Positions 17,513-24,630 of a stretch of DNA of 57,381 nt are shown here, piece by piece. The stretch's first letter is position 1; each line of letters begins with the position of its first letter. The DNA is from Litorisediminicola beolgyonensis. Its GTDB lineage: Bacteria > Pseudomonadota > Alphaproteobacteria > Rhodobacterales > Rhodobacteraceae. The translations under genes and the position numbers were made by a program. The notes under the pieces were generated by a model. That model saw only the letters and a list, made by a program, of their open reading frames with translations, was not told the origin of the DNA and made no database searches. The stretch spans positions 1 through 57,381 of the forward strand of contig NZ_JBHTMU010000028.1 of assembly GCF_042679605.1 (NCBI RefSeq). The letters are read 5' to 3'.

Positions 17513-18868
17513 ATGGGTCTTGAGATTGGCATCGGGTGGCTCACCCTCATCATGTTCGGCTCGCTCTTGGCGCTGCTGATGGCGGGCCTGCCCTTGGCCT
17601 TCGTCACCGGCGGCCTCGCTTGCGTGTTCCTCTTCCTTCTAGGGGACGCACGGGCGCTCAACATCGTGCCGAGCCGGATCTTCCCGCTGATGACGAACTA
17701 CCAGCTCTCAGCCATCCCGCTGTTCATATTCATGGCGGCGATGCTCGAGAGGGCGGGGATAATCAAAGACATGTTCGACGTGATCTACAAGGTCCTCGGC
17801 GGCGTGAAGGGCGGCCTCGCGGCCGCGACCATCCTTGCCTCGACGGTCCTTGCGGCGATGGTCGGCGTGATCGGCGCGGCGGTGGTGACGATGGGGATCA
17901 TCGCGCTTCCGGCGATGCTGGAGCGCAAATACGACCCCAAGATCGCGATGGGCTCGATCATGGCGGGCGGCACGCTGGGCATCCTGATCCCGCCCTCGAT
18001 CCTCGCCATCATCTACGCGGTGGTCGCCGAGCAATCGGTGGGCGAGCTCTTCATCGGCGCGGTGCTGCCGGGCCTGCTGCTGTCGGGGATGTATATCTTC
18101 TACGTGGTGGCGCTGAGCTACATCAATCCCAAGCTCGGCCCCCCGATCCCGATCGAGGAACGCATCTCGACCCGTGAGAAACTCGCGCTCGTCTCGAAGA
18201 TGGCCGCGCCCATCGCGCTGATCATCATCGTTCTGGGCGTCATCTTCTCGGGTGTCGCCACCCCGGTGGAGGCCGCGGGCATCGGCACCTTCGGTGCCTT
18301 CATCGTCGCCGCGATCCACCGCAAGCTCGACTGGCAGACGGTCCGCGAGGCCTGCCTGACCACGCTCAAGGCCAGCGCGATGGTCATCTGGATCATGTTC
18401 GGCGCGACGATCTTTGTCGGCCTCTACGTGCTCGAGGGCGGTCAGCAGTTCGTCAACGAGGCCCTGGCCGCCACCGGTCTCGGTCCCTGGGGCATCCTGA
18501 TCCTGATGCAGGTGCTCCTGGTGATCCTGGGCATGTTCCTCGACTGGGTTGGCATCCTGCTGCTCTGCGTGCCGATCTTCGTGCCGATCGTGAAGGCGCT
18601 CGGCGCGGCGAGCTTCGGCCTCGACAGCCCCGACGACCTGGTGCTGTGGTTCGGGGTGCTCTACCTCGTGAACATGCAGATGAGCTTCCTGTCGCCGCCC
18701 TTCGGCTATGCGCTCTTCTACCTCAGGGGCGTCGCGCCGCCGGAAATCCCGATGAGCGACATCTTCAAGAGCGCCCTGCCCTTCCTGTTCCTGCAGATCG
18801 TGGGCCTTGTGCTCTGCATGATGTTCCCGTGGATCATCACCTGGCTACCAAGGCTGGTCTACGGATAA
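17513..18868 (+). CDS. TRAP transporter large permease (DctM family)
   Basis: The product has 451 residues with about twelve to thirteen TM helices. Family signatures include AAMVGVIGAAVVTMGIIALP and GGTLGILIPPSILAI in the N-terminal half and the matching LDWVGILLLCVPIFVPI in the second half. DctM is the ion-coupled channel of the TRAP system, using the Na+ gradient to import the ligand delivered by DctP. The ATG at 17513 follows GGGGGAGGGC at the end of the DctQ gene. It is the last gene of the operon and is followed by a clear terminator. Confidence 0.95.
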   Translation: MGLEIGIGWLTLIMFGSLLALLMAGLPLAFVTGGLACVFLFLLGDARALNIVPSRIFPLMTNYQLSAIPLFIFMAAMLERAGIIKDMFDVIYKVLGGVKGGLAAATILASTVLAAMVGVIGAAVVTMGIIALPAMLERKYDPKIAMGSIMAGGTLGILIPPSILAIIYAVVAEQSVGELFIGAVLPGLLLSGMYIFYVVALSYINPKLGPPIPIEERISTREKLALVSKMAAPIALIIIVLGVIFSGVATPVEAAGIGTFGAFIVAAIHRKLDWQTVREACLTTLKASAMVIWIMFGATIFVGLYVLEGGQQFVNEALAATGLGPWGILILMQVLLVILGMFLDWVGILLLCVPIFVPIVKALGAASFGLDSPDDLVLWFGVLYLVNMQMSFLSPPFGYALFYLRGVAPPEIPMSDIFKSALPFLFLQIVGLVLCMMFPWIITWLPRLVYG

Positions 18869-18894
18869 CGGGGTCAGCCCCCCAACGAACGACA

Positions 18895-18930
18895 AAAGGC
18901 GCGGAGATGAACTCCGCGCCTTTCTTCTTT
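18895..18930 (+). terminator. Rho-independent terminator of the TRAP operon, probably bidirectional
   Basis: AAAGGCGCGGAG pairs with CTCCGCGCCTTT over twelve bases around a five-base loop, followed by TTTCTTCTTT. Read on the other strand the stem ends in TTTTGTC, so it can also stop transcripts of the cyd operon that converge from the right. Confidence 0.85.
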
Positions 18931-18963
18931 GATCCTTGTGCGTTGGCTCCCTGAGGCGAACGC

Positions 18964-19071
18964 TCAGATTGCGAGCCGGATGATCCAGGCGACGATCCCA
19001 AGAACGCCGACGCTGAGGATCCAGATCGCCACGAACCACCCGACGCGGGACAGAAGCGGCTTGTCCGACAT
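18964..19071 (-). CDS. Small DUF2474/CydX-like subunit of cytochrome bd
   Basis: This 35-residue protein starts MSDKPLLSRVGWFVAIW and ends IRLAI: a short positively charged head and one TM helix (about residues 11-33). Its ATG shares its A with the TGA of cydB. The position right after cydB, the size and the single helix match the small bd-oxidase subunits (CydX in Escherichia coli, DUF2474 proteins in Rhodobacteraceae), which stabilise the heme centres. It is too short for most gene callers. The exact family name is less sure than its being a genuine third cyd gene. Confidence 0.78.
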   Translation of the reverse strand: MSDKPLLSRVGWFVAIWILSVGVLGIVAWIIRLAI

Positions 19072-20072
19072 CAGTGATACCCGTCGCCCGGACACACCTT
19101 GCCGCGGAAGACCCAGTAGGCGTAGCCGGTATAGATCAGGATGATCGGGATCAGGATCGCGGCCCCCACGAGCGCGAAGGCGAGGCTCGAATCCGGCGCG
19201 GCGGCCTGCTCGATGGTCAGGTCGGGCGGCACGATATGCGGATAGAAGCTGATGCCGATCCCGATGAAGCAACACACGAAGATCGCGTTGGCCATCACGA
19301 AAGGCGTGAGCTCCCCACCCTTCCGCAGGCTGTCGAAGAGCTTGTAGGAAATGCCGAGCATCAGGAGCGGCACAAGGAACGAGAAGACCGCGTTGTGGCC
19401 GCTGAACCAGCGCTCGAAATAGACCGGATCCTGGAACGGCGTCAGGATCGACACCAGCCCGATGAAGCCGAGCGTCGCCAGCGCCAGCCAGAAGGACAAC
19501 TGCCGCGCGGTGGCCTGCAGCGTGCCCTCGGTCTTGAGGTTGATCCATGTCGCGCCCAGAAGCGCGTAGCCGAACATCAGCGCCACCCCGGTCAGGACCG
19601 AGAACGGCGTCAGCCAGTCCCACCAGCCGCCGCCATAAGCGCGGCCGTCGAGCTCGATGCCCTGCACCAGCGCGCCCAGCGCGATGCCCTGGCAGAGCGT
19701 CGCGAGATAGGAGCCTACGGCGAAGAAGATCGACCAGACATGCTTCCAGCGCTTGGTCTTCCACCGGTATTCGAAGGCGACGCCGCGAAAGACCAGCGCG
19801 AGGAGCATCAGGATGATCGGCATGTAAAGCGCCGGCATCACCACCGCATAGGCCAGCGGGAAGACCGCGAAGAGACCCCCTCCGCCGAGGACCAGCCAGG
19901 TCTCGTTGCCGTCCCAGACCGGCGCGACCGTGTTCATGATGACATCGCGGTCCTCTTCGCTCTCGACGAAGGGAAAGAGGATCCCAACGCCCAGATCGAA
20001 CCCGTCGAGGATGACGTAGACCAGCACCGCGAAGGCGATCAGACCGGCCCAGATGAAGGAAAGCTCAAACAT
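19071..20072 (-). CDS. cydB: Cytochrome bd (CIO-type) ubiquinol oxidase subunit II
   Basis: The product has 333 residues with about eight to nine TM helices. The start MFELSFIWAGLIAFAVLVYVIL and the DGFDLGVGILFPF motif with its conserved Asp are typical of CydB. Subunit II binds no heme itself but is needed for assembly of the d-type heme site in CydA. The gene lies 12 bases after cydA and overlaps the small subunit gene by one base, so the three form one operon. The complex oxidises ubiquinol and reduces oxygen to water without pumping protons. Confidence 0.95.
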   Translation of the reverse strand: MFELSFIWAGLIAFAVLVYVILDGFDLGVGILFPFVESEEDRDVIMNTVAPVWDGNETWLVLGGGGLFAVFPLAYAVVMPALYMPIILMLLALVFRGVAFEYRWKTKRWKHVWSIFFAVGSYLATLCQGIALGALVQGIELDGRAYGGGWWDWLTPFSVLTGVALMFGYALLGATWINLKTEGTLQATARQLSFWLALATLGFIGLVSILTPFQDPVYFERWFSGHNAVFSFLVPLLMLGISYKLFDSLRKGGELTPFVMANAIFVCCFIGIGISFYPHIVPPDLTIEQAAAPDSSLAFALVGAAILIPIILIYTGYAYWVFRGKVCPGDGYH

Positions 20073-20084
20073 GGATCGGTCTCC

Positions 20085-21491
20085 TCATTCGCCCGGGGTT
20101 GCGCTGGCCATCTGCGGCGCAGGCGTGAGGCCAGCCGCCCGCGTCGGGCCTTCGTCCGGCGCCCGCGCGCCCTCGCCCGCGGTCTTGGTCATCAGGCGCA
20201 GGATGTAGAACGTGCCCGCTCCGAAGACGAAGAAATAGACCACGATGAAGGCCATGAGCGAGGCCGCGACAGCGGGCGCCTCGATGGGCGAGAGGCTGTC
20301 GGAGGTGCGCAGGAGGCCGTAGACGGTGAAGGGCTGGCGCCCGACCTCGGTCGTGATCCACCCCGCGATCACCGCGACGAACCCGGCAGGCCCCATCGCC
20401 AGGGCGGCCCGATGCAGCCATTTGTCGTCGTAGAGACGGCCGCGGTAACGCTGGACGAGGCTCCAGATGCCGACCGTCAGCATGAGCATGCCGATGCCCA
20501 CCATGACGCGGAAGCTGTAGAAGACGATCGTCACCGGCGGCTGATCCTCCTCGGGGACGGTATCGAGCCCGTCGAGCGGCGCGCCCCATTCGTGCTTGAG
20601 AATGAGCGATGAGAGCTGCGGGACCTGGATCGCGTAGTCGATCCGCTTTTCCTCGGGGTTCGGGATGCCGAAGAGGATGAGCGGCGCGCCATCGGGATGG
20701 CTCTCGTAATGCCCCTCCATAGCCATGACCTTGGCCGGTTGGTGTTCGAGCGTGTTGATCCCGTGCATGTCGCCCGCAAAGATCTGGATCGGCGTCACGA
20801 TCGCGGCCATCCACATCGCCATCGAGAACATCTTGCGCGCTTCGGGATCGGCCTTGCGGCGGATCATGTGGAGCGCGCCCACCGCGCCCACCACGAACGC
20901 GGTGGTGAGGTAGGCCGCGAGGACCATGTGGGTCAGGCGATAGGGGAAGGACGGGTTAAAGACGATCTCCCACCAGTTTTCCGGCACGAACTGACCGTTC
21001 TCGGCGATGGAGTAGCCCGCGGGTGTCTGCATCCAGCTGTTCACGCTCAGGATCCAGGTGGCCGACATCAGGGTGCCGAAGGCGACCATCGCGGTGGCGA
21101 ACATGTGCAGGCCGTTGCCCACCCTCTCGCGCCCGAAGAGCATGATCCCGAGGAACCCCGCCTCGAGGAAGAAGGCCGACAGAACCTCGTAGGCCATGAG
21201 CGGTCCGAGGATCGGACCGGTCTTGTCCGAGAAGACCGACCAGTTCGTGCCGAATTGGTAGGACATCACGATGCCCGACACGACGCCCATGCCGAAGGCG
21301 ACGGCGAAGATCTTCTTCCAGTAATCGAAGAGGTTCTTGTAGACCGTGTCCCGCTTCCACAGCCACAGGCCGTTCAGGACGGCGAGGTAACTTGCCAGGC
21401 CGATCGAGAAGGCCGGGAAGATGATGTGGAAGGAAACAGTGAAGGCGAATTGGACCCGTGCGAGGGTTTCTGCGGTGAACCCGTCAAGCAT
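20085..21491 (-). CDS. cydA: Cytochrome bd (CIO-type) ubiquinol oxidase subunit I
   Basis: The product has 468 residues from the ATG at 21491, seven bases after GGAG; a GTG two codons earlier is possible. Heme ligands are visible: His in TVSFHIIFPAFSIG (b595/d site), His in YRLTHMVLAAY and the Met of the C-terminal half for b558. GWITTEVGRQPFTVYGLLRT is the family signature, with Phe where many have Trp. The quinone loop is short, as in the cyanide-insensitive oxidase (CIO) group; E. coli CydA is about 50 residues longer. The gene is divergent from a persulfide-dioxygenase-like gene; AT-rich repeats lie between them. Confidence 0.95.
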   Translation of the reverse strand: MLDGFTAETLARVQFAFTVSFHIIFPAFSIGLASYLAVLNGLWLWKRDTVYKNLFDYWKKIFAVAFGMGVVSGIVMSYQFGTNWSVFSDKTGPILGPLMAYEVLSAFFLEAGFLGIMLFGRERVGNGLHMFATAMVAFGTLMSATWILSVNSWMQTPAGYSIAENGQFVPENWWEIVFNPSFPYRLTHMVLAAYLTTAFVVGAVGALHMIRRKADPEARKMFSMAMWMAAIVTPIQIFAGDMHGINTLEHQPAKVMAMEGHYESHPDGAPLILFGIPNPEEKRIDYAIQVPQLSSLILKHEWGAPLDGLDTVPEEDQPPVTIVFYSFRVMVGIGMLMLTVGIWSLVQRYRGRLYDDKWLHRAALAMGPAGFVAVIAGWITTEVGRQPFTVYGLLRTSDSLSPIEAPAVAASLMAFIVVYFFVFGAGTFYILRLMTKTAGEGARAPDEGPTRAAGLTPAPQMASATPGE

Positions 21492-21532
21492 GTGCACACT
21501 CCGTCGTTTTCGTATTTGGAATAGAACTTAGG

Positions 21533-21647
21533 CAGAATTTCAGAATTTCACCTGCGACACGGTCGGTTCTGACAATTTGCCGCGCTGGCGATTTTCTGTG
21601 CCCTTGGCTCTGGAAAACACATTCATTTTTTGCTATATGAAATTCAG
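21533..21647. promoter_or_regulatory. Three TGAAATTC copies in the cydA/MBL divergent region
   Basis: The ten-base sequence CAGAATTTCA occurs twice in overlap at 21533-21550 (its complement is TGAAATTCTG), and TGAAATTCAG occurs in the opposite orientation at 21638-21647. Between the two sites is AT-rich DNA, including an imperfect dyad ATTCAT...ATATGAAA at 21621-21642. Repeats of one motif flanking a divergent intergenic region suggest binding sites for a shared regulator; a sulfide/persulfide sensor of the BigR/SqrR type would make sense, but I cannot match a known consensus exactly. Confidence 0.4.
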
Positions 21648-21682
21648 CAGAGACAGGTGACAGCATCGAAAGGAAGAGGCTG

Positions 21683-22567
21683 ATGACCGATTATCCCGTT
21701 GACATCAGTGTGAAACCCGACGTCGAGGCGTTCTTCGACGAGGCCACGAACACGATCTCCTACATCGTGAAGGATCCGAACTCGGATGCCTGCGCAATCG
21801 TCGATAGCGTCATGGACATCGACTATGCCGCGGGCCGGATCACCTATGATCACGCCGATGCGATGATCGCCCGCGTCAAGGAGCGTGGCCTCACGCTCGA
21901 ATGGATCATCGAGACCCATGTCCATGCCGACCACCTGAGCGCCGCGCCCTACATCCAGGACAAGCTCGGCGGCAAGATCGGCATCGGATCGAAGATCCTC
22001 GTGGTGCAGGACACGTTCGGCAAGATCTTCAACGAGGGCACCGAGTTCCAGCGCGACGGCTCGCAGTTCGATGCGCTCTTCGAGGATGGCGACACCTACA
22101 CGATCGGCACGATGCAGGCTTTCGCGATGTACACGCCGGGCCACACGCCCGCCTGCATGGTGCACGTGATCGGCGACGCGGCCTTCGTCGGCGACACGCT
22201 CTTCATGCCGGATGGCGGATCGGCGCGCGCGGACTTTCCGGGCGGCGACGCGGCGACGCTTTACGACTCGATCCAGAAGGTGCTCGCCCTGCCCGACGAG
22301 ATGCGGCTCTTCATGTGCCACGATTACGGCCCGAACGGTCGCGACATCCAGTGGGAGACCACCGTCGGCGACGAGAAGGCGCACAACATCCATGTCGGCC
22401 AGGGCAAGACCAAGGACGAGTTCGTGAAGTTCCGCACCGAACGCGACGCGCAGCTCGACATGCCCAAGCTGATCATCCCGTCGCTTCAGGTGAACATGCG
22501 CGCGGGCGAGGTGCCGAAGGACAAGGACGGCCGACCGATGCTGAAGGTGCCACTCAACGGCCTCTGA
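21683..22567 (+). CDS. MBL-fold persulfide-dioxygenase-like protein (ETHE1/Blh type)
   Basis: The product has 294 residues. The metallo-beta-lactamase motif THVHADHLSA (His-x-His-x-Asp-His) and later YTPGHTPACMVHVIGD and FVGDTLFMPDGGSARADFPGG are those of the ETHE1/Blh group, mononuclear-iron enzymes that oxidise glutathione persulfide to sulfite. The DGGSARADFPGG segment is especially characteristic. Proteins of this group are often regulated by BigR-like repressors and work beside sulfide:quinone oxidases; none is in this window, but the divergent neighbour is a bd oxidase, a type of oxidase that tolerates sulfide. GGAAGAGG lies before the ATG. Confidence 0.87.
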   Translation: MTDYPVDISVKPDVEAFFDEATNTISYIVKDPNSDACAIVDSVMDIDYAAGRITYDHADAMIARVKERGLTLEWIIETHVHADHLSAAPYIQDKLGGKIGIGSKILVVQDTFGKIFNEGTEFQRDGSQFDALFEDGDTYTIGTMQAFAMYTPGHTPACMVHVIGDAAFVGDTLFMPDGGSARADFPGGDAATLYDSIQKVLALPDEMRLFMCHDYGPNGRDIQWETTVGDEKAHNIHVGQGKTKDEFVKFRTERDAQLDMPKLIIPSLQVNMRAGEVPKDKDGRPMLKVPLNGL

Positions 22568-22609
22568 CCCCGCTCCCCGACTTGCGTGAGCGCGGCCCCT
22601 CCCCTCGCC

Positions 22610-23860
22610 TCACGTGACGCGTGCGCGCGCCCGGAACTCTGACCGATCCCAGCTCCGGGTGCGCGTGATGCGCTCCAGCACGTCGACCGCGGCGACAACG
22701 TCCGCCTCGGACAGGTAGAGCGGCGTGAAGCCGAACCGCATGAGGTCTGGGGCGCGAAAATCGCCGATGACGCCGTCGGCGATCAGCGCCTGCATCATCG
22801 CGTAGCCTTCGGGATGCCGGAACGAGACCTGGCTTCCCCGCGCCTCGGGATCGCGCGGGCTCGCGAGGTCCAGCTCGGGACAGCGGGCCTCGACCTCTGA
22901 AATGAAGCGCTCGGACAGCCGGATCGAGGCGGCGCGCAGCCTGTCCATATCGACATCGTCCCAAAGATCGAGCGCCGCATCGAGCGCGGCCATCTGCAGG
23001 ACCGGCGGAGTGCCCACGCGCATCCGCTCGATCCCCTCGCCAGGCCGGTAGGAGGGCTCGAAGGCGAAGGGCGCGGCGTGACCGAGCCAGCCCGAAAGCG
23101 CGGGGCGGATCGCGTCGATCAGATCGGGCCGGACCTGGATGAACGCGGGCGCGCCCGGACCGCCGTTGAGATACTTGTAGGTGCAGCCGACGGCGAACTC
23201 CGCTCCGAGCCCCGCGAGGTCAAGAGGCAGAGCCCCGGCGCTATGCGCGAGATCCCAGATCATCACCGCTCCGGCCGCGTGCGCCGCGCGGGTGATCGCC
23301 TCCATGTCGTGCAGCCGCCCCGTGCGGTAGTCGACATGAGTGAGCATCACCGCCGCGACGCTGTCGTCGATCCGGTCAATGACGTCTTCCGGCGCGCCGA
23401 GGCGCAATGCGTGGCCGCGATCCAGTTCGGCGATCAGGCCTTCCGCCATGTAGAGATCGGTCGGAAAATTGCCGCTATCCGACAGGATGAGCCGGCGCTC
23501 GGGGCGCATCTCGAGCGCGGCCGAGAGTGCCTGGTGGACCTTGATCGACAGCGTATCGCCCAGGACGACCGTGCCCGGATCGGCCCCGATCAGCCGCGCG
23601 ATCCGATCACCGATCCGCCGCGGCATGTCCATCCAGCCGTGCTCGTTCCAGCCCCGGATCAGGCTCTGCCCCCACTCCTCGCGCACCGTGCCGTCGAGCC
23701 GCTCGGGCACATGGCGCGGCAGCGGCCCGAGGGAATTTCCGTCGAGGTAAAGGATGCCGTCGGGCAGCAGGAACCGCTCCTTGCGCAGAAGCGGGCTGGC
23801 GTCGGGTCGGACGGGGTGTGAAGCGGTCATGTCGTGTTCCATGCTGAGGTCGTTGCACAT
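22610..23860 (-). CDS. kynU: Kynureninase
   Basis: The product has up to 416 residues. It is a fold-type I PLP enzyme with ILYLDGNSLGPLPR near the N-terminus, the signature of kynureninase. DLAHSAGALPLDL is the Asp-containing cofactor segment, and CTYKYLNGGPGAP carries the Schiff-base Lys. The enzyme splits kynurenine to anthranilate and alanine in tryptophan breakdown. No kynA or kynB neighbour is seen. The start is uncertain: ATGs at 23860, 23842 and 23830 are in frame; 23860 has a GGGGGCGGA stretch upstream. The gene converges with the MBL gene. Confidence 0.92.
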   Translation of the reverse strand: MCNDLSMEHDMTASHPVRPDASPLLRKERFLLPDGILYLDGNSLGPLPRHVPERLDGTVREEWGQSLIRGWNEHGWMDMPRRIGDRIARLIGADPGTVVLGDTLSIKVHQALSAALEMRPERRLILSDSGNFPTDLYMAEGLIAELDRGHALRLGAPEDVIDRIDDSVAAVMLTHVDYRTGRLHDMEAITRAAHAAGAVMIWDLAHSAGALPLDLAGLGAEFAVGCTYKYLNGGPGAPAFIQVRPDLIDAIRPALSGWLGHAAPFAFEPSYRPGEGIERMRVGTPPVLQMAALDAALDLWDDVDMDRLRAASIRLSERFISEVEARCPELDLASPRDPEARGSQVSFRHPEGYAMMQALIADGVIGDFRAPDLMRFGFTPLYLSEADVVAAVDVLERITRTRSWDRSEFRARARVT

Positions 23861-24630
23861 TCCGCCCCCAAGAGGAACCGGGACGCGAGCCTCTTCGTCA
23901 GCTATTTACGATGGACCGATGTTCCGCTCATCGACGCCGGAGGCGGGAGGGTCGCAGCCGTGTGCCTGGCTCGGGCGCGATTGCCGAATCTCCTCTCCAG
24001 AAACATGCCCGCCCTTGGCAATCCGACGTGGCACATGTCGGGACCATTCCCGTAGCCGCCAGCCCGAACACAACCCAGAGAAGACCCGCCGCGACATGCT
24101 TTTGGACGCGAGACCTTGAAGTGCATTGCGGGATCGAGCCGAATATGAGATCACCGCAGGTGCTGTCGTCGGGCATTTTTCTCGCCGACGTTGTCACTCA
24201 CAGATCTGCCGCCGCCCGGCATTCCTCCAAGAAACGATTGCTGAAACTGCATCCAATTTTCACAACGACCGTCTTTTTTTCCGATCCTGATGCCCCCCAA
24301 GAAACATTCGATTGCCGCTGTCCGCGCACAGCACCAACAATCTTAACGAATTTGAGCGAGCGTCCGTTCTCGGAGAACGGCATTTCCCGAGAAAGGTGTC
24401 CTTCATGACTAACGCGACGATAACGCTCCATCGCGATCTTGCGGGTGTTGCGGAGCCTGTCCTCCAATCCGATGCCCATGAAGAGAGACGACCACCAAAG
24501 AAACGAATGCCCACCCGACAACCATAGCGGTAACGCGCCCGTCTCCCCGTGAGTCACTCACGCCAGCCTGTCCTCCCGATTTCCGGGGTGACGCCCCCGA
24601 TAACACCATCGATATCAAAAGCGATTTCAC
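23861..24630. other. Long intergenic region upstream of the RND operon
   Basis: There are 770 bases without a gene I can support. Short frames exist on both strands; the best, on the minus strand near 23928-24140, would encode one hydrophobic stretch but has no clear ribosome site. A perfect 17-base dyad lies at 24364-24380. The region is less GC-rich than its surroundings and presumably holds the promoters of kynU and of the RND operon. I see no tRNA, terminator or repeat array. Confidence 0.5.
24364..24380. promoter_or_regulatory. Perfect 17-bp dyad, candidate operator
   Basis: CCGTTCTC-G-GAGAACGG is a perfect inverted repeat with a one-base centre, about 250 bases upstream of the RND-transporter start. 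Odd-length dyads of this size are typical operators of dimeric repressors (for example TetR or LysR families). Nothing in the window is an obvious partner regulator. Confidence 0.35.

Noticed and set aside
23928..24197. Minus-strand frame of 89 codons upstream of the RND operon
   Set aside because: Contains one hydrophobic stretch but no good ribosome site or recognisable family; left as intergenic.
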